Source: Lentisphaerota bacterium (GTDB lineage Bacteria > Verrucomicrobiota > Lentisphaeria > Victivallales > Victivallaceae). Taken from it: 64,000 nucleotides of DNA. Where the stretch lies: assembly GCA_015061725.1 (NCBI GenBank), contig SUVX01000003.1:49943-113942 (forward strand), given 5' to 3'. Shown here one piece after another: positions 33,919-42,318 of this stretch. The stretch's first letter is position 1; every line of letters starts with the position of its first letter. The position numbers and the translations under genes were made by a program. The notes under the pieces were generated by a model. It made no database searches and had not been told where the DNA came from. It saw only the letters and a list, made by a program, of their open reading frames with translations.

Positions 33919-35163
33919 ATGAAGTTGCCCGAGGCCATTCATTTTATCGGTATCGGCGGAGCCGGTATGGCGCCCATGGCGGAGCTGCTGCTTGCCAGAG
34001 GCGTGAAAGTTTCCGGTTCCGATCTTGCGTTTAATGAAAAATGCCGTCATCTTGAAGAGGGCGGGGCGGTCATCCGTAAGGGACACGCCTCTGAAAATGT
34101 GCCGGATGATACCGGCATGATCGTTTTTTCTTCTGCCGTGACAGAAGATAATCCAGAAAGGATTCGCGGGCGGGAATTGAATATTCCTGAAATGCGGCGC
34201 GGTGAATTTCTTGCCTTATTTCTTTCGCTGTACCGCCGTGTTGCCGCTGTTTCAGGCTCTCACGGAAAAAGTTCCATTACGGCGATGCTGGTTCATATAT
34301 TGCTTGAATGCGGTTTTCAGCCGGGGTATATGATCGGTGCCGCTGTGCCGGGAGGAAAATCCTCAGACGGCGGTTTGGGAGATGATATTTTTGTGACCGA
34401 AGCGGATGAGTCTGATGCCACGCACAAACTGCTGTCTCCTTATCTTGGAATCGTTCCCAATGTGGATGGCGATCACGCCTGGAGTGTCGGCGGCGATGAG
34501 GCATTGAAAGAAAATTTCAGAATTTTTGCCCGCCGTTCTGAGAAAGTTCTCTGTTTTGATACAGAGAAAGAACTTTTTTCAGGCATGAAAAATTTATTGA
34601 TGTTTCCTTTTCCGTCTGAAAATGAAACTTTTGCCTGTCATTGCGGCTTCATGGCACTCAATGCCCGCCTTGCCGTTGAAAGTGCCGTACAGCTGGGTTG
34701 TGATCGCCAAAAGGCGATAGAAGCGGTCTCATCCTACAAGGGCATCAGCCGGCGGATGACGCTCCGGCGCAACGATGAAAAATTGATTGTCATTGAGGAC
34801 TACGCTCATCACCCGAAAGAAGTGGAGCGTGCCATTGATTTTCTCAGAATAAAGTATCCGGACTGTCATCTGCGGATCGTTTTTCAACCGCACCGTTACG
34901 CGCGTCTGGAAAAATTCTTTGATGATTTTGTCCGGGTCCTGCGCGGGGCGGATTCTCTCTTTACCGTTCCTGTCTTTGCCGCATGGACTGAAAGCGGAAA
35001 AGTTGATTCTGCTATGCTTGCCGGTGAGTGCGGCGGCATTTTCATTTCAGGAGTTTGGCAGGAAAATGCTGAAAAAGTTCTTGTTCCGCCTGAAGACGGC
35101 AGAAAATTGCTGATTGCCGTTCTCGGTGCGGGTGATATTGAAGAAATTATACCATATCTGTAA
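33919..35163 (+). CDS. murC: Mur ligase, UDP-N-acetylmuramate--L-alanine ligase type
   Basis: 414 residues from the ATG at 33919, which has GGGGGAAG upstream; the frame opens earlier at a GTG. Adds L-alanine to UDP-MurNAc with ATP. Seen: IHFIGIGGAGMAPMAELL (about 7-24), P-loop SGSHGKSSI (112-120), TEADESDATHKLL, SRRMTLRR, VIEDYAHHPKEVERA and VFQPHRYARL. Length is somewhat short (E. coli 491), and the middle metal-site motif reads VPNVDGDHAW. MurC is most likely; Mpl is less likely. In an operon with exporter and ThiI rather than the usual dcw cluster. Confidence 0.85.
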   Translation: MKLPEAIHFIGIGGAGMAPMAELLLARGVKVSGSDLAFNEKCRHLEEGGAVIRKGHASENVPDDTGMIVFSSAVTEDNPERIRGRELNIPEMRRGEFLALFLSLYRRVAAVSGSHGKSSITAMLVHILLECGFQPGYMIGAAVPGGKSSDGGLGDDIFVTEADESDATHKLLSPYLGIVPNVDGDHAWSVGGDEALKENFRIFARRSEKVLCFDTEKELFSGMKNLLMFPFPSENETFACHCGFMALNARLAVESAVQLGCDRQKAIEAVSSYKGISRRMTLRRNDEKLIVIEDYAHHPKEVERAIDFLRIKYPDCHLRIVFQPHRYARLEKFFDDFVRVLRGADSLFTVPVFAAWTESGKVDSAMLAGECGGIFISGVWQENAEKVLVPPEDGRKLLIAVLGAGDIEEIIPYL

Positions 35164-35181
35164 TATTTCCGGGGGGATAAT

Positions 35182-36384
35182 ATGTATAACTGTATCATTT
35201 GCCGTTACCATGAAATTGCAACCAAAGGTAACAACCGCAACATGTTTGAGCGTTGCCTGGTGGAAAATATCCGCCGTCTGCTCAAAGGGATCGTTGACTG
35301 CAAGGTTTTGCGTATCAGAGGACGTATCTGGATTGAACATCCTGAAAAGAGAAATTATACTCTTGAGGAAGTTCAGGCAATGGTTCCTGCTTTGCAAAAA
35401 GCATTCGGCATTGAAACGTTTTCTCCTGCCATGCGTGTTGACAGCGATATGGATGCCATCCGCAATACGGTTATAAAAATGATTCCCCGGGTGTTTGAGG
35501 GAAAACCCGATACCGTGACGTTCCGTGTGCGTGCGCGGCGCAGCAACAAGCGTTTCCCTTTAAAGAGCAAAGATATTGAGATTGATCTTGTGTCTGCGGT
35601 TGCAAGCTGCTTTGACCACAGACGGTTTAAACTCAATCTCAACGATGATGCGGAGCTGACTTTAGGCTGTGAAGTCCGGGACGAATTTTCTCTGCTTTAC
35701 TTTGATACCTATGAGGGTCCCGGCGGACTGCCTGTCGGCAGCAATCCCAAGGTGCTTACACTGCTTTCAGGCGGCATTGATTCACCTGTTGCGGCATACC
35801 TTATCATGAAACGCGGTTCGCCGACGGATTTTGTTTCTTTCCACAGTTTCCCCTATACGCCTGAGGAAACGACCGATAAAGTCAAAGGCATTGCCGCGCA
35901 TCTCAACACCTTTCAGGCAGGCGGAAAACTCCATCTGGTGAATCTGCTGGAGTTCCAGAAGGCCGTCCGTGATAATTGCTCCGAACGCTTGCGGACCGTT
36001 CTCTACCGCCGAGCCATGCTGCGTATTGCTGAACGTATCGCAAAGGAAACCGGCTGCCGCGCTCTGGTGACAGGAGATGCTCTGGGACAGGTCGCAAGCC
36101 AGACCCTTGTCAATATGGATACCATCAACCGCGCAATAGATATGCTTGTATTGCGTCCCGTTGTGGGAGAGGACAAACTTGACACCATTGCCACCGCTGA
36201 AAAGATCGGTACGATGAAACTCTCTGAAAAACAGGTTCCTGACAGCTGTACGGTTTTTGCGCCCTCAAGTCCTGCGACTTCTGCGCCGCTTGTGATTGCA
36301 GAAAAAGAGGAACAGCTCATTCCGGATTATGCCGGAATCATTGACAGAATCGTTTCTTCAAGAGAGATCATTCAGGGAATTTGA
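35182..36384 (+). CDS. thiI: tRNA 4-thiouridine synthetase (sulfurtransferase)
   Basis: 400 residues: N-terminal ferredoxin-like/THUMP region (about 1-165; CRYHEIATKGNNRNMFERCL, TFRVRARRSNKRFPLKS) that holds tRNA, then the PP-loop adenylating domain (LLSGGIDSPVAAYLIMKRG at about 190, and ALVTGDALGQVASQT). It adenylates U8 and makes 4-thiouridine; in some species it also feeds thiamine synthesis. The C-terminal rhodanese domain of E. coli ThiI is absent, as in most bacteria, so sulfur comes by a persulfide from a cysteine desulfurase. Follows murC by 18 bp. Confidence 0.94.
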   Translation: MYNCIICRYHEIATKGNNRNMFERCLVENIRRLLKGIVDCKVLRIRGRIWIEHPEKRNYTLEEVQAMVPALQKAFGIETFSPAMRVDSDMDAIRNTVIKMIPRVFEGKPDTVTFRVRARRSNKRFPLKSKDIEIDLVSAVASCFDHRRFKLNLNDDAELTLGCEVRDEFSLLYFDTYEGPGGLPVGSNPKVLTLLSGGIDSPVAAYLIMKRGSPTDFVSFHSFPYTPEETTDKVKGIAAHLNTFQAGGKLHLVNLLEFQKAVRDNCSERLRTVLYRRAMLRIAERIAKETGCRALVTGDALGQVASQTLVNMDTINRAIDMLVLRPVVGEDKLDTIATAEKIGTMKLSEKQVPDSCTVFAPSSPATSAPLVIAEKEEQLIPDYAGIIDRIVSSREIIQGI

Positions 36385-36397
36385 GGCGGGGAAAGTT

Positions 36398-37360
36398 ATG
36401 TTTGAAATGTTTTCCGGTTTTCTGAACTCTGTTTATTTCGGCATTACCGCCATGGTGATTGTCGGCAGCAGTTGGTGTCTGGTCGGACTTGTAATGGGCG
36501 ATGCGCCGAAAAAGAATGTGGATACCAGCATGGTTCAGTTTTTCGGAGCCGCATTCAGCTGTCTGGTAAGTTTGATTCTCTGGATTACGGCAATTCCCAC
36601 TGTGAATTGTTCTCTTTCAGTGTTGTTTCTTGCCTGCGGCGTTTACGCGCTCGGAACATTTATGAACTTTCATATGCTTCAATTTATGTCCGCCGCCATG
36701 CAGCTGGGACCCAACGGCGTGATCTGGTCGATCATTCAATCGGCTTTCATTTTTCCTTTTATCGGCGGAATTCTGTTTTTTGATGTGAAATTCACTTTTC
36801 TGCGCGGCATCGGCATATTTCTGCTGCTTGCAGCACTTTTCTGTTTCGGCAGAGTCAAAGACAACTCTGTCAAAGGCTCCGACGGCAAATGGAAAAAACT
36901 TGCTTTCATCTGTTTCGGAATCGTTGCCATTCAGCAGAACTTGACCACTGCACCCTCTTATTTTGAGGAGGCAAGAGAAATACCGAGTATCATCCGGACT
37001 TTAGCCAACTCTTTCGGTGTTCTGCTGGCGGCAGCCATTTCAAACGGAATAAAAATTTCACGTCAGCCTGAGTTCAAAGAGGTTCTTAAAAAGAGCTTCT
37101 TCAACCGGCACCTGTGGAAATATGTCTGCGCATTGCAGTTTTTCAGTTTGATTTTTGCCTACACGCTGCAGTTCCCCGGCATGGATGTCATGGCAAAAGC
37201 GGGTCTGGGCGGTATGTGTTACCCGACAATGGTCGGTTCCTGCATTGTTTCTTTCACGCTGTCAAGCGTATTTATTCTCAAAGAAAAAGTCCGGAAAATC
37301 CAGATGGCAGCTCTTGTCCTGTGTATTCTCGGATTGATCCTCATCTGTCTGCCCGCTTAA
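36398..37360 (+). CDS. Integral membrane protein of the DMT/EamA transporter type
   Basis: 320 residues from the ATG at 36398 (GAGGCGGGG upstream); the longer frame overlaps thiI and is not conserved. About ten hydrophobic helices (for example VYFGITAMVIVGSSWCLVGL, FLACGVYALGTFMNF, FIFPFIGGILFF, LGLILICLPA) in two repeats of five, as in drug/metabolite transporters or RhaT-like permeases. GxxxYxTxxG-type motif in MAKAGLGGMCYPTMVG. Substrate unknown. Last gene of the operon; a palindromic repeat follows the stop. Confidence 0.82.
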   Translation: MFEMFSGFLNSVYFGITAMVIVGSSWCLVGLVMGDAPKKNVDTSMVQFFGAAFSCLVSLILWITAIPTVNCSLSVLFLACGVYALGTFMNFHMLQFMSAAMQLGPNGVIWSIIQSAFIFPFIGGILFFDVKFTFLRGIGIFLLLAALFCFGRVKDNSVKGSDGKWKKLAFICFGIVAIQQNLTTAPSYFEEAREIPSIIRTLANSFGVLLAAAISNGIKISRQPEFKEVLKKSFFNRHLWKYVCALQFFSLIFAYTLQFPGMDVMAKAGLGGMCYPTMVGSCIVSFTLSSVFILKEKVRKIQMAALVLCILGLILICLPA

Positions 37361-37530
37361 TCCCGATAAGGGTAGATGGGAGTCGGGGGAAGGAGAAAAA
37401 CTTTTTTTCACGGGAAAAAGCCGAAACGTCGGCTTCGGTATATTTTCTCCCCCCTTGTCCGCCGTAGCCTTGTGCAAAGGCGGAAACCCTTTTCAAGAAA
37501 AGCGAAGTATTTGTTGAGGGAGAATCTGTT
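37361..37530. repeat. Palindromic repeat element, copy D, inverse of copy A
   Basis: Inverted repeat core 37384-37454 between the membrane transporter and the glycerate kinase (convergent genes). Core: CTTTTTTTCACGGGAAAAAG, then a nested palindrome AAGCCGAAACGTCGGCTT, then CGGTATATTTTCTCC. Read on the other strand it matches copy A (2706-2777) almost base for base, including the nested hairpin and the flank GCCTTGTGC...TTTTCAAG. Confidence 0.92.
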
Positions 37531-37546
37531 TGGTATTGGTGGATCC

Positions 37547-38656
37547 CTATTGGTTAAGGGAATCCGCCAGACGTACAGTTGCAGTTCTGAGCAGTTCTTC
37601 TGCCCGGGGCTTTATCTTTTCAAAGGGCATATCCGCCGGAACTGTGGCGCAGACTTTATCAAAGGATTTGAAGTTTTCTCCCAAAACTTTTCCTGAAAGC
37701 AGAATACAGGGGACGCCGTGTTTTTTGCACGTTTGGGCAACCACAGCACAGAGTTTTCCGTTATCGGTCTGGGAGTCGGAACAGCCCTCTCCGGTCACAA
37801 GAAAATCTGCATTTTCAAGTTTTTCTTCAAGAAAAGTTGCCGCAATCGCAAGACTTGCGCCGGATTCAGGAACGGCATTGCAAAAAGCGCGCAAACCAAG
37901 CCCGAGTCCGCCTGCCGCACCATCGCCGGGAAGATCTTCTGAAATAAAATTCTGCTGAATGAGGACTTTTCTTAAATTGGCAAGTCCCTCTTCCAGAAGC
38001 GGCATCATTTCAGGCGTTGCCCCTTTCTGCGGCGCAAAGACGGCGACTGCGCCGTTACTGCCCAGAAGCGGATTGGTCACATCTGAAGCAATGCGGATTT
38101 TACACTCCTTTAAAAGCGGATTGACTGCGGAACTGTCAATTTTTGCGATTTTTTGCAGCATACCGCCGCAAAGACCTGAAAGAAGATTGTTGTTTTTATC
38201 ATAGAATTTGTATCCGAGCGCCTCAGCCATACCGGTTCCGCCGTCAACTGTGGCACTGCCGCCGATACCGATAATGATGTTTTTTATGCCCCGTTTCAGG
38301 ACTTCAACAATCATTTCCCCCGTTCCGTATGTGGAAGTTTTCATGGGGTTGCGTTCAGCGGGAGAAAGCAATGTCATACCTGAAGCCTCAGCCATTTCAA
38401 GAAATGCCGTGTCGCTGGTGGTACCGATTGTTGCATTCACTGTTTCTTCCAGAGGTCCGCGGACCTGAAGTGTAAAGAGTTCGCCGTTATTGGCACTTGT
38501 GAGTGCCCTGACCGTTCCCTCACCGCCGTCGGCGAGGGGAACGCAGATGACTTCCGCCCCCGGAATCACGGATAAAAAGGCCTCTTTTTCAATTTGAGAA
38601 ACCTGTTCCGCAGTCAGGGAACCCTTGAATTTATCGGGGGCGAGAACGATTTTCAC
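37547..38656 (-). CDS. Glycerate kinase (GarK/GlxK family)
   Basis: 369 residues; phosphorylates glycerate to 2- or 3-phosphoglycerate. Seen: MKIVLAPDKFKGSLTAEQV, PLADGGEGTVRAL (two of the family signatures at the start), SGMTLLSPAERNPMKTSTYG, IIIGIGGSATVDGGTGMAEALG, LPGDGAAGGLG and FLVTGEGCSDSQTDNGK. Start ATG overlaps the stop of the upstream esterase gene (ATGA), so the two are coupled. Last gene of the proB-miaB-esterase-kinase operon. Confidence 0.95.
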   Translation of the reverse strand: MKIVLAPDKFKGSLTAEQVSQIEKEAFLSVIPGAEVICVPLADGGEGTVRALTSANNGELFTLQVRGPLEETVNATIGTTSDTAFLEMAEASGMTLLSPAERNPMKTSTYGTGEMIVEVLKRGIKNIIIGIGGSATVDGGTGMAEALGYKFYDKNNNLLSGLCGGMLQKIAKIDSSAVNPLLKECKIRIASDVTNPLLGSNGAVAVFAPQKGATPEMMPLLEEGLANLRKVLIQQNFISEDLPGDGAAGGLGLGLRAFCNAVPESGASLAIAATFLEEKLENADFLVTGEGCSDSQTDNGKLCAVVAQTCKKHGVPCILLSGKVLGENFKSFDKVCATVPADMPFEKIKPRAEELLRTATVRLADSLNQ

Positions 38657-39567
38657 GATCTGACCTCTTTTGAGAACTCCGGAACCTTGATGGCGTCAAT
38701 GCGCAGTTTGAACCATTTTTCTGCCAGTTTCTCCCAGCCGGTGACCGGAATGCCCGGACGGTCGGCGATACCGTAACCGTGTCCGCCACATTCGTAGAGG
38801 TGCATTTCAGCCTTGACTCCGGCATCTTTGAGCGCCTTGTACCAGACGAGGGCGTTTTCAACATGGATACCGTCATCTTCTGTCTGGATGATAAAGGTCG
38901 GCGGAGTCTTTTCTGTAACGGAAAATTCGGGAGCAACTTTCAAATCTTCTGTCGCAAGATAAGCGGGGTAAATAATTGCCGCGTAATCCGGAATAAACGG
39001 CATTTGATCGATTTCATCGCAGACGGGGTAGGGTTCGCTGCCCGGAGCAGAAACGCGTGCGGCAAGGTGCGCTCCGGCAGAAAAACCGATCACGCCGATC
39101 TGATTTGCCGCGACGTTGAATTCATTTGAATAGTAACGGATGAAGCGGATCGCTCTTGCGGCATCGGCAAACGCGGCATCACGCTGCAGAGGACAGCGGT
39201 AATTGAGCAGAAAAGCCGAAAAGCCGATACTGTTGAAATAACTGCAGAGCGCATAACCTTCTGCTTCAACTGAGGTATAACGGTAACCGCCGCCGGGACA
39301 GACCAGAACTGCCGGAGCCTTGCCTTTGGACTGGACGGGAGAGAAAACGATTTCAGGCTCCGTCACATTGTGCAGGCGCAATCTGCCGTCTCCGACACTG
39401 TTGTCGTAACGCAGAGGTTCTGTTGCCAAATTTTCAGAGCAGGGTGCAGTCCCCTGCCAGAGTTTGAATGATTTATAACGCAGCGCAATACGAAGCAGTT
39501 CAGGTTCCTGTGCGGTGAAATCACCGGAGCCGTCTTTGCAGAAATTTTTAATGGAGTCTTTCAACAT
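38653..39567 (-). CDS. Cytoplasmic alpha/beta-hydrolase, acetylxylan-esterase-like
   Basis: 304 residues, no signal peptide. Oxyanion VCPGGGYRYTS (about 89-99), nucleophile Ser in IGVIGFSAGAHLAARV (about 167), Asp in IQTEDDGIHVENAL, His in CGGHGYGI. Same family as the gene at 16712-17554 with a longer N-terminal part. It deacetylates small glycosides or similar. Follows miaB by 16 bp. Confidence 0.88.
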   Translation of the reverse strand: MLKDSIKNFCKDGSGDFTAQEPELLRIALRYKSFKLWQGTAPCSENLATEPLRYDNSVGDGRLRLHNVTEPEIVFSPVQSKGKAPAVLVCPGGGYRYTSVEAEGYALCSYFNSIGFSAFLLNYRCPLQRDAAFADAARAIRFIRYYSNEFNVAANQIGVIGFSAGAHLAARVSAPGSEPYPVCDEIDQMPFIPDYAAIIYPAYLATEDLKVAPEFSVTEKTPPTFIIQTEDDGIHVENALVWYKALKDAGVKAEMHLYECGGHGYGIADRPGIPVTGWEKLAEKWFKLRIDAIKVPEFSKEVRS

Positions 39568-39583
39568 TTTTGAGACCTTTCAC

Positions 39584-40909
39584 TTATACAAGTTTGCCGA
39601 ACAGAGAAACGGGATTTGTCTGCACGATTTCAACGTTGCGGAGCGTTCCCTGTTCAATTTTTTCATCGGGTTCAAAGTGGACCATGATATTGGTTCCGGT
39701 TCTGCCTGACCAGCGTTCCGGATTGCGGGGACTGACACCCTCAACCAGCACTTCAACGGTTTGGTTTTTCATGGCGGCAAGGCGTTTTTCAACGCGTGCG
39801 GCAAGATCGCCCAGCAGAATCTGATTGCGTTCCTCTTTGACTTCTTCGGGAACGGAATCCTCACGCTCTGCGGATTTTGCCCCCGGACGGGGAGAGTATT
39901 TAAAGACGAAACTCTGAGCGTAATCCACCTGATTCATCACCTCTCTTGTCATGGCAAAATCTTCATCGGTTTCACCCGGGAATCCGACGATGACATCCGT
40001 TGAAAAGGTGATATCGGGAATAGCGGCTTTAAGTTCCGCAACTTTGGCAAGATAGGATTCTCTTGTATACTGGCGGTTCATCTCGCGCAGGACCCGGTCG
40101 GAACCGGACTGCAGCGGCAGATGGATGTTGTGACAGACCTTTTTTGAACGCGCAAGCGTTTCAATTAAGCGGTCATTGAAATAGGTCACGTAGGGGGATG
40201 TGTAACGGATACGCAGAAGTCCGTCAATTTTATCCAGTTCATCCAGAAGTTCCGCAAAGGGAGAGTATCCGGCAGCGGGCGGACGGGTATCGCCGTTGAG
40301 TCCGTATGCTGCCACATTCTGTCCCAGAAGCAGGATTTCTTTTGTGCCGTTGGCGACAAGAGTTTTGGCTTCATTGATCACATCTTCAAGGGAACGGCTG
40401 ATTTCTCTGCCGCGCACATAAGGAACGATGCAGTAACTGCAGAAACGGTTGCAGCCTCTTGTGATGGCAATTTCAGCGTGCCAGCCGCCGGAAAAGTGTC
40501 CGGACATGCCGGTCAATACATCGGGGGAGGGGGTGGTTTCTGAGAAACGCTCGCGTTCGGCGCTGATTTTTTCAAGTTTTTCAGGCAGGGTGTGCAGCTG
40601 ACCGGTACCGAGGACAAAATCCAGGTGCGGCAGTTCTTCAAGGAGTTTGTCTCCCAGACGTTGTGCCATACATCCGGCAACGCCGATAATCAAGCCGGGC
40701 TTGACGGCTTTGAGTTTTTTCATATAGCCGATTTTGCCCTTTGCCTTGCGTTCGGCGGCATCGCGCACGCTGCAGGTGTTGAAAATAAGTGCATCGGCTT
40801 CTTCTTCCGAAAAAACGATTTCGTGTCCCTGTGCTTTGAGCTGTGAAGCCATGGCATCAGAGTCGCGTTCATTCATCTGGCAGCCGTAAGTTTTGATGTA
40901 AACTTTCAT
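39584..40909 (-). CDS. miaB: tRNA-2-methylthio-N6-dimethylallyladenosine synthase
   Basis: Radical-SAM enzyme with two 4Fe-4S clusters that makes ms2i6A at position 37 of tRNAs reading UNN codons. 441 residues: N-terminal cluster cysteines in KTYGCQMNERDSD (Cys10), FNTCSVRDAA and VAGCMAQRL; radical-SAM CxxxCxxC in TRGCNRFCSYCIVPYVRG; LQSGSDRVLREMNR, FSTDVIVGFPGE; C-terminal TRAM domain (about 380-441, VEVLVEGVSPRNPERWSGR). Follows proB by 14 bp. Confidence 0.97.
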   Translation of the reverse strand: MKVYIKTYGCQMNERDSDAMASQLKAQGHEIVFSEEEADALIFNTCSVRDAAERKAKGKIGYMKKLKAVKPGLIIGVAGCMAQRLGDKLLEELPHLDFVLGTGQLHTLPEKLEKISAERERFSETTPSPDVLTGMSGHFSGGWHAEIAITRGCNRFCSYCIVPYVRGREISRSLEDVINEAKTLVANGTKEILLLGQNVAAYGLNGDTRPPAAGYSPFAELLDELDKIDGLLRIRYTSPYVTYFNDRLIETLARSKKVCHNIHLPLQSGSDRVLREMNRQYTRESYLAKVAELKAAIPDITFSTDVIVGFPGETDEDFAMTREVMNQVDYAQSFVFKYSPRPGAKSAEREDSVPEEVKEERNQILLGDLAARVEKRLAAMKNQTVEVLVEGVSPRNPERWSGRTGTNIMVHFEPDEKIEQGTLRNVEIVQTNPVSLFGKLV

Positions 40910-40923
40910 GTGTGACTCCTTGA

Positions 40924-42039
40924 TTAAAGCAGGGTCAGATTATCCCGGTGGACCATCTCAATTTCGCAGTCGCTGCCCATGGCGGCGTGGATTTGATCCG
41001 AGTGACAGCCGCAAAGTTTGATACATTCTGCGGAGGTGTAGTTGACCAGTCCTCTTGCGAAGGGGATGCCGTAGGAATCGGCAATTTCAACGGTGTCTCC
41101 GCGTTTGAATTCTCCTGAAACGTTTGTCACACCGGCAGGGAGCAGACTTTTGCCTGAGTTGACAATGGCGTTGAAGGCACCGGCATCGACGGTCAGGCGT
41201 CCTGAAACTTTGCTGAAAAAGGTGAACCAGCGTTTGTGACCTGAGAGTCTTCTGCCTTTGGGGAGGAAGAGTGTACCGATATCTTCGCCTTTTAAAAGTC
41301 TTTCAATGGTATCGGGTTCTCTGCCGTCGGCGATCCAGAGATAGCCGCCTGCGGAGGTCACGATATTGGCGGCGCGCAGTTTGGATTCCATACCGCCAAT
41401 TGAAAATTTGGAGTCATCCGTACCGCCGGCAAGTCCGAGAATATCATCAGAGAGTTTGGAGACAACTGAGATACGGTCGCTCAACTTGCCGTTTTCGTCG
41501 CGGTTTTTAAGTCCGTCAACAGTGGTTAAGAGAACGGTGAGGTTGCTGCCTGTGAGAGACCCGAGAAGTCCGGCGAGGGTGTCGTTATCACCGAATTTAA
41601 GTTCGTTGACAGAAACGGAGTCGTTTTCATTGACAATGGGCAGTACGCCGCTTTCCCAGAGGGCGTTGATACAGTTCATGACGTTGAGATAACGTTCTCT
41701 CTGGCGCAAATCTGCGGCGGTCAGAAGCAGCTGCGCGGCTTCAAAACCGTGCCGTTTGCATTCGGCGGAATAAATCGCCATCAATGCGCTCTGTCCGACA
41801 GCGGCGAGGGCCTGGATTTTTGCAAGTTCACGCGGACGGGATTTGACTTTGAGTGTTTCCATACCCATACCGACGGCGCCTGAAGTTACCAGCAGAACTT
41901 TGCGTCCTGATTTGCGGATAGCCGCCACGCCGTCCACCAGACGGGCGATGGATTCCCTGTCAATAAGCAGGCGTGTTCCCGCCTTGATAATAACCTGTTT
42001 GCTTGCAGCCAGAGCCGCACTGCGTCCTTTTTTATTCAT
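40924..42039 (-). CDS. proB: Glutamate 5-kinase
   Basis: First step of proline synthesis; gamma-glutamyl phosphate from Glu and ATP. 371 residues: amino-acid kinase domain (about 12-260; VIIKAGTRLLI, LVTSGAVGMGMETL, QLLLTAADLRQRERYLN, IVNENDSVSVNELKFGDND, GGMESKLRAANI) and C-terminal PUA domain (about 278-371). Ribosome site GGAGAA. First gene of the proB-miaB-esterase-glycerate kinase operon; no proA in this window. Confidence 0.96.
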   Translation of the reverse strand: MNKKGRSAALAASKQVIIKAGTRLLIDRESIARLVDGVAAIRKSGRKVLLVTSGAVGMGMETLKVKSRPRELAKIQALAAVGQSALMAIYSAECKRHGFEAAQLLLTAADLRQRERYLNVMNCINALWESGVLPIVNENDSVSVNELKFGDNDTLAGLLGSLTGSNLTVLLTTVDGLKNRDENGKLSDRISVVSKLSDDILGLAGGTDDSKFSIGGMESKLRAANIVTSAGGYLWIADGREPDTIERLLKGEDIGTLFLPKGRRLSGHKRWFTFFSKVSGRLTVDAGAFNAIVNSGKSLLPAGVTNVSGEFKRGDTVEIADSYGIPFARGLVNYTSAECIKLCGCHSDQIHAAMGSDCEIEMVHRDNLTLL

Positions 42040-42082
42040 ATCGGAAAATTCTCCATTTTTTTATCTGTTTATTCATCTTATT

Positions 42083-42111
42083 AATATAGTCTGTACTTTC
42101 TCTTTTTGCAA
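42083..42111 (-). promoter_or_regulatory. Promoter of the proB operon
   Basis: Minus strand TTGCAA (42106-42111), 17-bp spacer, TATATT (42083-42088); leader about 40 nt. The rest of 42112-42318 shows only a small GC-rich hairpin (ACCGG-CTG-CCGGT near 42220), too weak to call a terminator. Confidence 0.55.
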
Positions 42112-42318
42112 GATAAAGTGATTTTAAAAGTCATTTGCGAATGGAGATAATCGGAAGTTTCTCTTTGTGTTTTTTCCGGACAGGCTGTCGTACTGTGCCT
42201 TGAGAACACAGAAACCGGCAGCCGGTGGTTTTATTGACCATCAGGTATGCAGAAAAATCTGCCGCAAAACATCAGTTTTTGCCTCCCGTCAGTATATGTC
42301 CGGAAGAATGCGGCGCAA

